A DNA stretch of 11,367 bases from contig JBBSJS010000029.1 of assembly GCA_038257015.1 (NCBI GenBank), forward strand, positions 1 through 11,367, written 5' to 3'. Of the stretch, positions 6,161 to 11,367 are shown one piece after another; the first letter of the stretch is position 1; each line of letters opens with the position of its first letter. Source of the stretch: UBA920 sp038257015 (GTDB lineage Bacteria > Patescibacteriota > Doudnabacteria > UBA920). The position numbers were made by a program, and so were the translations under genes. Under the pieces are notes generated by a model that searched no databases, was not told where the DNA came from, and saw only the letters and a program-made list of their open reading frames with translations.

Positions 6161-6397
6161 TGCCATCCTGAGCGAGCGGAGTACCCTTTCCTGTCATCCT
6201 GAGTGGATGGTTTGGTCACACCATGCTGTCATCCTGACCAAGTGATACACAGCACTGTCATCCTGAGCGTAGTCGAAGGGTTTACATTCTTTTTTTGTCA
6301 TCCTGAGCGAAGTCGAAGGATCTCAGATTCCTCGACTCCACTTCGTTGCGCTCGGAATGACAAAGTGGTGTCATCCTGAGCGTAGTCGAAGGATCTC
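6161..6397. repeat. Cluster of TGTCATCCTGAG-type palindromic repeats inside the exporter operon
   Basis: At least six full or partial copies of one motif lie between the adaptor and the ATPase: about 6161, 6192, 6227, 6256, 6296 and 6369. The best copies read TGTCATCCTGAGCG(A/T)AGTCG followed by AAGGATCTC. The copy at 6296-6362 is a complete imperfect palindrome, opening with TGTCATCCTGAGCG and closing with CGCTCGGAATGACA. The last copy ends 2 bp from the adaptor stop codon. Spacing is irregular and there is no cas gene, so it is not a CRISPR. It resembles dispersed REP/MITE-like elements that fold as RNA hairpins, and here they could tune adaptor versus ATPase expression. That role is inferred. 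The stretch 6105-6160 shows nothing clear. Confidence 0.85.
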
Positions 6398-6399
6398 TT

Positions 6400-7983
6400 T
6401 TATTTCTTGTTTACGAAAGTGACAATTTCTTGGCCTTCATTAACTCCGGAAAGAATTTCCACTACTCCACCGTCCGCATCAATCCCTGTGCGAATTCCTT
6501 GTTCTTGGTAGGTTTTCTTTTCTGAATCTGTAACTACACGAACAAAGCGCTTACCGTCTCTGTTTATTACCGCGCGCTGTGGAATGTTCAATACCTGTTG
6601 TTTACTATCGGTGAGAATGGATAAGTTTGCTGTCATTCCAGGTTTAACTTCTTCAAACTTTTCTAATGCAACAGTAATCTTATAATTCACTACCCCTGAA
6701 ACCACAGTTGATGCTGGATCGATTAACTTCACTTTTCCAATAAATTCACGATCAGCACCAAGAGCATCAAAAGTTAAATTAACCTCTTGGTCCAATTTAA
6801 CCTGAGCGATATTTGCTTCGCTAATATTAGCTTCGATGTGCAAGTTGTCGACGTCCTGAAGAACGATTGCGGTTTGAGCTGGTGAGGCTTGCTCCCCATT
6901 TTTGATATTAACGGCAGTTATTGTTCCTGAAGACGGTGCGCGAATAACAGTGCTATCAAACATGGCAGAAGCTGCTTGTAGTTGTCCTTGAGCCGCTTGG
7001 ATCTGTGCCCGTGCGATAGCGACATCTTCTGGGCGAGCTGCCGCCAAAGTTTGTTCAAGTCTTAATTGTGCTTGAACTAAATTGGACTCAGCTGTACTTA
7101 CATTGCTTTGTGCTAAAACTAGAGCACTGTCGCGCGACTGAACCGCGGCGTTGTAAGCATTTTGGGTACTCAAATAGCTTGCTGATTCGGTGTTAGGAAT
7201 TTTCACTACCCATTCGGGATTACCACCAAAACTCCCTGCAATAGAAAAGGTAACATATAAACCCTTTGTACCGAGTGGCATTGGTATCCCACGCTTAATA
7301 TCCAAATTCCCCAGCCCATTTTCTATTCCGCGATAACGGACCTTGAAACCAGTTCCATATAGTTCTGCTTCAAATCTGTATTCTCCTTCAATATCACCTT
7401 GATAAGAACCACTGAGCGTAGCTGTAACTTCGTCACTTACAATTCTGCTTCGCTGAGCCTGTAACCCCGAATTATATAAAGTTAACTTGGCATTCTTAAC
7501 CAAAGTTTCTTGCTGGAATGCAGTCGCATTGTAAGCTAGTTTGGTATTATCCAAAGCTATTTGGGCAGACTGAACACTGGCTCTAGCCAAATTAACCTCA
7601 GGAGTATTGGCACCTGCGATAATCTTATTATAATTAGCCTGAGCTTGTGCAACTGCTGCGCGAGCTTGGGTTAAAGTCGCAGATTGATCTTTTTGAGTAA
7701 GGTTTGCCAAGATATCTCCTTCTGTAACTTTCTGACCAACCCGCACACTCACTCTATCCACTAACCCAGAAGACTTAAAAGTTAAGTTTAAATCTGTGGT
7801 ACTACTTACCTGTCCAGTTGCTAAAACATTTTGCTGAATATCACTTTTTTTGACAGTATCTGTTAGAACATCCTCAGGAGCATTTTGACTTCGGTAAATA
7901 CTTAAACCCACGACCAAAATAATAAGCAGCAAGATGCTGCCAATAATAATCTTCGTCTTAGTTAAATATTTTCTAAAATTCAT
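6400..7983 (-). CDS. HlyD/MacA-type efflux adaptor (membrane fusion protein) with an inserted domain
   Basis: A 527-residue adaptor. The N-terminal anchor is at about 11-30 (KIIIGSILLLIILVVGLSIY), so the rest is outside the cell. A first beta/lipoyl half (about 40-100, with SSGLVDRVSVRVGQKVTEGD) leads into a coiled-coil hairpin rich in Ala/Gln (about 101-180 and 268-340). The second lipoyl half is VIRAPSSGTITAVNIKNGEQ (346-365), followed by the beta-barrel (about 380-455) and a membrane-proximal domain to the end. The arms of the hairpin are separated by an unusual Gly/Tyr-rich, beta-looking insert at about 183-267, where MacA has only a hairpin tip. The protein is correspondingly longer than the roughly 370-400 residues of MacA. 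It should link to the permease pair downstream. In a single-membrane cell it would work without a TolC channel. Confidence 0.88.
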   Translation of the reverse strand: MNFRKYLTKTKIIIGSILLLIILVVGLSIYRSQNAPEDVLTDTVKKSDIQQNVLATGQVSSTTDLNLTFKSSGLVDRVSVRVGQKVTEGDILANLTQKDQSATLTQARAAVAQAQANYNKIIAGANTPEVNLARASVQSAQIALDNTKLAYNATAFQQETLVKNAKLTLYNSGLQAQRSRIVSDEVTATLSGSYQGDIEGEYRFEAELYGTGFKVRYRGIENGLGNLDIKRGIPMPLGTKGLYVTFSIAGSFGGNPEWVVKIPNTESASYLSTQNAYNAAVQSRDSALVLAQSNVSTAESNLVQAQLRLEQTLAAARPEDVAIARAQIQAAQGQLQAASAMFDSTVIRAPSSGTITAVNIKNGEQASPAQTAIVLQDVDNLHIEANISEANIAQVKLDQEVNLTFDALGADREFIGKVKLIDPASTVVSGVVNYKITVALEKFEEVKPGMTANLSILTDSKQQVLNIPQRAVINRDGKRFVRVVTDSEKKTYQEQGIRTGIDADGGVVEILSGVNEGQEIVTFVNKK

Positions 7984-8001
7984 TTGTTATATTTACACTT
8001 A

Positions 8002-8010
8002 ATTATACCA
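8002..8010 (-). promoter_or_regulatory. Extended -10 promoter of the exporter operon
   Basis: On the minus strand the sequence TGGTATAAT gives a perfect -10 box with an upstream TG (extended -10). No convincing -35 box lies 17 bp upstream, which is common for extended -10 promoters. The predicted start is near 7995, leaving a leader of about 12 bases before the adaptor ATG at 7983. No Shine-Dalgarno sequence fits in it, so translation may begin on a near-leaderless mRNA. Confidence 0.55.
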
Positions 8011-8125
8011 TATTTATTTGATTTTTAGACCCGGACGGCCCCATCCCGCCCAACCCTTTTGTCTTCCTGAGCAGGGGCTTTGTCCACACCGCCTCGTCAT
8101 CCTAAACCAATGTTTCATCATTTTC

Positions 8126-8204
8126 TGTCATCCTGAGCGAGCGGAGCGAGTCGAAGGATCTGCGCTCCCCTCCCAAGGGATTCCTCGACAAGCTCGGAAT
8201 GACA
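8126..8204. repeat. TGTCATCCTGAG-type palindromic repeat upstream of the exporter operon
   Basis: A complete element opens with TGTCATCCTGAGCGAGCGGA at 8126 and closes with AGCTCGGAATGACA at 8204. Inner complementary arms (GTCGAAGGATC and GATTCCTCGAC) form an imperfect long hairpin. Degenerate partial copies precede it, at about 8060-8073 and 8095-8107. The tail from 8198 to 8216 is identical to 6356-6374, so parts of this array and the one inside the operon share a common copy. The rest of 8011-8125 holds no gene that I can support. Confidence 0.8.
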
Positions 8205-8235
8205 AAGTGGTGTCATTATGCGAAGCACTACAAAT

Positions 8236-8283
8236 GAAAAAGAAACCTCGGGAGCCACGAACGAAGTGAGGGCTACCCGGGGT
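8236..8283 (-). terminator. Intrinsic terminator after the TPR gene pair
   Basis: ACCTCGGGAGCC (8245-8256) pairs with GGCTACCCGGGGT (8271-8283), with one bulged base and one G-T pair, around a 14-base loop. On the minus strand it exits into GTTTCTTTTTC. It lies 25 bp after the stop of the gene at 8308-8898, so it separates the TPR unit from the exporter operon. Confidence 0.6.
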
Positions 8284-8307
8284 CTAAATATATCTAATGT
8301 ATAAAAC

Positions 8308-8898
8308 TTACTGAGCCTGGCTGGCTTTCCAGGTATCGTAGGCTGAAACTATTTCAGAGTTGTTTTCAGTAGCTTCTAAAGCTCTTTCATAAATGGCTTT
8401 TTGCTGTTCGGTTGGAAGTTCTTTTGCTAAATCAAAATACTGCAACCAATATTTAGGAGTGTCTGAATCAAGACCTGCCGCTAATTCCATGCTCTGAAAA
8501 GCTCTGTCTTTTTCATCAAGTGCATGAAGGATTTTTGCGTATAACGCCCAAACTTCAGGCTTTTCAGCGTTGGCGGTGGTAATTTTTTCCAAGCTCTGTG
8601 CGGCATCTGCATAGTTTCCTGCATTATATTGAGCTTCCGATAACGGGAAGTACGCATCGAACATTGTGCCCTGGTCGGCATCCTCTGGTAGCTGTGAGGC
8701 CTTGGACATTAAATCCTCTATACTTGGCTCATCGCTGATGTTATTAGGAGTTTGTGTGTCGTTATTCTGAGAAATAAGATACCAACCTCCAAGTACAAGC
8801 AGAATTACAAATATAACAATTGTAATTTTTCTACCGTCTTGAGTGTTACTTGCGTTATGGGCTTTATTTTCTTCCATATTTTGATTGTTGTTATCCAT
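8308..8898 (-). CDS. Membrane-anchored TPR protein, paralogue of the neighbouring gene
   Basis: A 196-residue protein. Residues 1-24 are polar and Asn-rich, ending in Arg-Lys, followed by one membrane helix at about 25-42 (ITIVIFVILLVLGGWYLI). The positive charges before the helix predict the N-terminus inside and the rest outside. After a polar spacer the region from about 75 to 190 is alpha-helical with TPR-like helix pairs (AQYNAGNYADAAQSLEKI, KPEVWALYAKILHALDEKDR, PKYWLQYFDLAKELPTEQQK). TPRs bind other proteins, so it may be a scaffold at the cell surface. Its C-terminus (YDTWKASQAQ) almost matches the upstream paralogue (YDAWKASQAQ). It starts 37 bp after that gene and is probably cotranscribed with it. 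No specific function is recognised. Confidence 0.8.
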   Translation of the reverse strand: MDNNNQNMEENKAHNASNTQDGRKITIVIFVILLVLGGWYLISQNNDTQTPNNISDEPSIEDLMSKASQLPEDADQGTMFDAYFPLSEAQYNAGNYADAAQSLEKITTANAEKPEVWALYAKILHALDEKDRAFQSMELAAGLDSDTPKYWLQYFDLAKELPTEQQKAIYERALEATENNSEIVSAYDTWKASQAQ

Positions 8899-8935
8899 AT
8901 CTGCACCAGATAGTTAATACTTAAAGATTAGCCTA

Positions 8936-9520
8936 TTACTGAGCCTGGCTGGCTTTCCAAGCGTCGTAAGATGCCTGTAGCTCAGAGTCATTTTCAGTTT
9001 TTTCTAAACCTTCTTTGTATATTGCCTCAACTACTGAAGCTTCCTGGTCCATAGATAGTTCAGCATATAATTGCCAACGTTGTGGGTTATCAGATTCAGC
9101 TTCGGTTGAAAGTTTAGCGTTTTCCCTGGCCTGCTCCATATTACCCATCGCTTGATAGACCTGCGCATAAGTATAGTAAACTCCCTGATAGTTTTTACCT
9201 TCTTCTGGGAATTGATTAAGCCATTGCAAGGCTCCTTCGTAGTTGTTTAACTGATATTCTGCACGTGCCAACCTTAGATAGTACTGATATTTCGCTTCTT
9301 CAGTAGCATCAGCTGGAAGTTCATTGAGTTGCTGTTGAAACTTACTCAACTGCTCGCTAACAACATCTTGTTTAATCTCCTCTTCAGTTTGTGGAGTCTT
9401 ATTCATATTAAGCAACACATACACCGCCACCAAAATTATAGCGCCGATAATGATGTATTTCGCATAACTCGGTGAATTTGAGCCATTATTAGACTGTGGG
9501 ATATTTGGGTTGTTTTCCAT
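8936..9520 (-). CDS. Membrane-anchored TPR protein, first of a tandem pair
   Basis: A 194-residue protein built like its downstream paralogue. It has a short polar Asn/Ser-rich N-terminus, one membrane helix at about 22-38 (YIIIGAIILVAVYVLLN), an acidic linker (42-55), then helical TPR-like repeats to the end (KYQYYLRLARAEYQLNNYEG, VYYTYAQVYQAMGNMEQARE, PQRWQLYAELSMDQEASVVE). It should be anchored with the repeats outside the cytoplasm. The acidic and Gln-rich composition resembles extracytoplasmic scaffold proteins. The last 24 bases of the gene are identical to those of the paralogue, pointing to recent duplication or gene conversion at that end. No Shine-Dalgarno sequence precedes ATG 9520. 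I found no strong promoter between it and the repeat at 9609-9678. Confidence 0.8.
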   Translation of the reverse strand: MENNPNIPQSNNGSNSPSYAKYIIIGAIILVAVYVLLNMNKTPQTEEEIKQDVVSEQLSKFQQQLNELPADATEEAKYQYYLRLARAEYQLNNYEGALQWLNQFPEEGKNYQGVYYTYAQVYQAMGNMEQARENAKLSTEAESDNPQRWQLYAELSMDQEASVVEAIYKEGLEKTENDSELQASYDAWKASQAQ

Positions 9521-9608
9521 GTTTGAAAATCTTAATTATCTTTACATTAAACTTAACATAATCCTTCATAAATTAAAACGGTTAGGAAAAGGGTTTTGTT
9601 ACAGCTAA

Positions 9609-9678
9609 TGTCATCCTGAGCGAAGTCGAAGGATCTCAGTAGTTGTAACAGAGATTCCTCGACAGGCTCGGGATGACA
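9609..9678. repeat. Single complete TGTCATCCTGAG palindromic element
   Basis: This is the cleanest copy in the window. TGTCATCCTGAGC at the left pairs with GCTCGGGATGACA at the right (12 of 13 positions). The inner arms GTCGAAGGATC and GATTCCTCGAC pair imperfectly around a short unrelated centre, giving a 70-bp long-stem hairpin. It lies upstream of the TPR gene pair. The flanks 9521-9608 and 9679-9717 contain no gene. Confidence 0.85.
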
Positions 9679-9717
9679 CTATATGTGCTTAAGCGCAGAA
9701 CTTAACTAAACTTTTAC

Positions 9718-9754
9718 ATGCCCACCTAAATCTGAAAATGATTTAGGTGGGCAT
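9718..9754. repeat. Perfect 15-bp inverted repeat
   Basis: ATGCCCACCTAAATC and GATTTAGGTGGGCAT are exact reverse complements around a 7-base loop (TGAAAAT). Neither side has a T-tract, so it is not a standard terminator, unlike the neighbouring hairpin 3 bp away. On the minus strand it would fold just after the terminator of the surface-protein gene. It might be a back-up stop, an RNA 3'-end stabiliser or a protein-binding site. Confidence 0.85.
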
Positions 9755-9756
9755 AC

Positions 9757-9787
9757 AAAAACCCCGCCGTTTAACGGGCGGGGTTTT
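9757..9787. terminator. Strong GC-rich terminator of the surface-protein gene
   Basis: AAAACCCCGCC (9758-9768) pairs with GGCGGGGTTTT (9777-9787) with a short loop that can extend the stem (GTT/AAC with one bulge). T-runs lie on the exit side in both directions (TTTTC on plus, TTTTTG on minus). It is 64 bp after the stop of the minus-strand surface-protein gene, which it should end. A strong terminator fits a highly expressed gene. Confidence 0.85.
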
Positions 9788-9851
9788 CTACTATATATCT
9801 TTATGGGATATAAGTTAACTTAGACTAGAAGTTTCTGTCTAATGAATTTAC

Positions 9852-11367
9852 TTAGCTATTAGATAGGTAAATATCGTTAGTACGGAAGTCTTCTAAGTTG
9901 AAGTCGTAAGTATTGTCTGGAGTAGCGTCATCTTCAGTACCATTTGGATCAGACTCGTAATCAACACCTGTTAACATGATGTTGGAGAAGTCATTACCAC
10001 CACTAAGCACAACAGACAAAGTGAAGCGACGGGTTTCGTTCTTCTTTACTAAGTAGTTTATGTTAGCAGTCTTAGCAGCACCTGGAGCGGTTACTACACA
10101 ACCAGAGTCAGCACCAGAACCATCAATAGAGTAATCAACTTCTAAGTTAAGACAGTCTGCAGAAACAGTCTGGTCTTCACCGAAAGCAGTTACGTCAAAG
10201 ACGATTTGGAAAGTACCTTGGTCTGGAGTAGCATCAGTGTTAACTGAAGTGCTTTGGCTTACGAATGAAAGCATAATACCTTCAGTACGTAATTCATGAG
10301 TGTTAGACACAGCATTTACGTTGATAGTAAGATCATCTTCATCATTACCATTTGCATCGGTAACCATGTCGATGGAATCAACCACTACTGATAGGCTTGT
10401 ACCTTCAGCATAACGAGTACCATTGCTAGTGTCGAATAGGTCAACTTTTACAGTGATTTCTTCATCTGTATCACCATCAACGTCGATATCTAGGTTATTG
10501 AATAACACGATACCACCGTTAGGAACAGATTTATCAGAACTTACTTTAGTTCCACCCATCCATAGGGATGCACGGCGAATCACATTGTTTTCTGTCATTG
10601 TACCTGATACAGCACCAGTTGTGAAAGTCAAAGTCATTTCTTCAATGTTGACATCAACATCGTTAGTTTCTTCGATTTCAAAGGTGTAGATAGAAACACC
10701 GTTAGTGTCTGAAGTTTCTGATACTGCAATTACTTGAGCATCAATTTCTTCATCAGCATCACGAACTTCTAATACAGCTTCATCAGCGCCACCTACAGTG
10801 AAAGATTCTTCCAAAGTAGTTGAACTATTAAAACCAGTGTTGTCGTTTACGCTGAAACCAGATTCATCAAGAACACGGATTTGTCCAAGTTCTGTGTACC
10901 ATACAGCAGTTTCGTCATCAGAATCTAGATTGTTCATCATAGATACTTCAACACCTAGGTTGTTGATATTATCATTGGTCAAAACACCATCGATATTAGA
11001 GAAACGTAGACGGTATTCACGAGTGGTATCAGTAGCATCAATGTTGCCATTAGATACTGAAGACCAGTCAGAAGAGGAGTCAGCATCCATAGTAGCCAAA
11101 GTTCTGCCGTTCAAAGTTAGAGAAACTTCAGTGAAGTAGTCCCATGGCTTTGTAGAAGCAGTACCAGCAGAAGATTCAGAGAACCATACGTCTGCTGAAG
11201 TAACCATCAACGGACCATCATCATTCATGTCAACGTCAACACCGTAGATTTCTACGTCGCTTTCGCTTTCAAGAGCTTCGGTCTCATTACGAGAACCTAG
11301 GGTGAATTCATTGATTGAACCTTGAGTTCCACCGTTAGGGTTGAAAGTACCAGTACCTGGACCTGGA
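9852..11367 (-). CDS. Acidic secreted surface protein (S-layer- or adhesin-like), C-terminal part, cut by right edge
   Basis: The frame is open from the right edge to TAA at 9852, giving 504 residues. An internal ATG at 11228 is not the start, because 46 more in-frame codons precede it and read naturally. The fragment opens with a flexible PGPGTGTFNPNGGTQGS linker, suggesting another domain further upstream. The rest is beta-strand-rich, very high in Asp, Glu, Thr, Ser and Asn and poor in Lys, with Asp-rich stretches such as DIDVDGDTDEEITVKVDLFD and DANGNDEDD that look like calcium-binding loops. Only two cysteines are present (SADCLNL, DSGCVV), close enough to form a disulfide. There is no C-terminal membrane helix or LPXTG signal. 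The composition fits an extracellular surface-layer or adhesin-type protein, but I recognise no named family, and the signal peptide and anchor would be outside the window. Confidence 0.8.
   Translation of the reverse strand, partial: PGPGTGTFNPNGGTQGSINEFTLGSRNETEALESESDVEIYGVDVDMNDDGPLMVTSADVWFSESSAGTASTKPWDYFTEVSLTLNGRTLATMDADSSSDWSSVSNGNIDATDTTREYRLRFSNIDGVLTNDNINNLGVEVSMMNNLDSDDETAVWYTELGQIRVLDESGFSVNDNTGFNSSTTLEESFTVGGADEAVLEVRDADEEIDAQVIAVSETSDTNGVSIYTFEIEETNDVDVNIEEMTLTFTTGAVSGTMTENNVIRRASLWMGGTKVSSDKSVPNGGIVLFNNLDIDVDGDTDEEITVKVDLFDTSNGTRYAEGTSLSVVVDSIDMVTDANGNDEDDLTINVNAVSNTHELRTEGIMLSFVSQSTSVNTDATPDQGTFQIVFDVTAFGEDQTVSADCLNLEVDYSIDGSGADSGCVVTAPGAAKTANINYLVKKNETRRFTLSVVLSGGNDFSNIMLTGVDYESDPNGTEDDATPDNTYDFNLEDFRTNDIYLSNS

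Noticed and set aside
6105..6197. Longer ATPase start at 6197, adding 31 residues
   Set aside because: The extension is translated from TGTCATCCTGAG repeat DNA and has no resemblance to ABC ATPase N-termini. MALIKIQNLTKDFV at 6104 is the normal family start.
6161..6397. CRISPR array
   Set aside because: The copies vary in length and spacing, are palindromic elements rather than regular repeat-spacer units, and no cas genes are nearby.
8018..8269. 83-codon plus-strand frame between the adaptor and the TPR genes
   Set aside because: It consists of repeat copies and a terminator hairpin, with Pro/Cys/Arg-rich nonsense composition and no start signals.
10423..11139. Plus-strand frames opposite the surface protein (88 and 113 codons)
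   Set aside because: They mirror the biased codons of the acidic gene on the other strand, and no promoter or family motif is visible.
11226..11228. ATG at 11228 as the start of the surface protein
   Set aside because: The frame continues to the right edge with 46 natural-looking codons, and no signal peptide follows this ATG, although the protein looks secreted.

Overview
The window reads as accessory and cell-surface DNA from a small AT-leaning bacterium. I think a Patescibacteria (Candidate Phyla Radiation) member is most likely. This is an inference from several traits together: start codons without Shine-Dalgarno sequences, MacB-type permeases split from their ATPase, N-anchored TPR proteins, an acidic secreted surface protein, a giant SpvB/RHS-type secreted protein, and many dispersed TGTCATCCTGAG palindromic repeats. 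No rRNA, tRNA or core marker gene is present to prove it. No coding region has an in-frame TGA, so a standard code fits.

Almost every gene is on the minus strand. Reading it from right to left: (1) 11367-9852 is the C-terminal part of a very acidic secreted surface protein that continues past the right edge, followed by a strong GC-rich terminator (9757-9787) and a separate perfect 15-bp hairpin. (2) 9520-8936 and 8898-8308 are two paralogous membrane-anchored TPR proteins, closed by a terminator at about 8236-8283. (3) 7983-2881 is an efflux module: a HlyD/MacA-type adaptor, a repeat-filled gap of about 295 bp, a LolD/MacB-type ATPase, and two different MacB/FtsX-type permeases packed 2-7 bp apart. 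(4) 2209-2860 is the only plus-strand module, a RelB/RelE-type toxin-antitoxin cassette with its own promoter, a palindromic operator overlapping the -10, a 4-bp gene overlap, and terminators on both sides. (5) 2033-1 is a minus-strand unit: a sigma70-like promoter, a leader with an intrinsic terminator embedded in a possible 50-residue membrane microprotein, a small secreted FG-GAP-like protein, and 19 bp later the N-terminal 396 residues of a large secreted protein with an SpvB/TcdB-type domain, cut by the left edge.

Functionally, the window concerns the cell exterior: an exporter with its adaptor, anchored TPR proteins, an S-layer-like or adhesin-like protein and a toxin-like RHS-class secreted protein. 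The most interesting part is the left end. The SpvB-type gene there begins inside the window but runs off it, and it sits behind a small cysteine-containing FG-GAP protein and an attenuator-like leader. Intergenic regions around the exporter are populated by one family of imperfect palindromic repeats, including inside the exporter operon.
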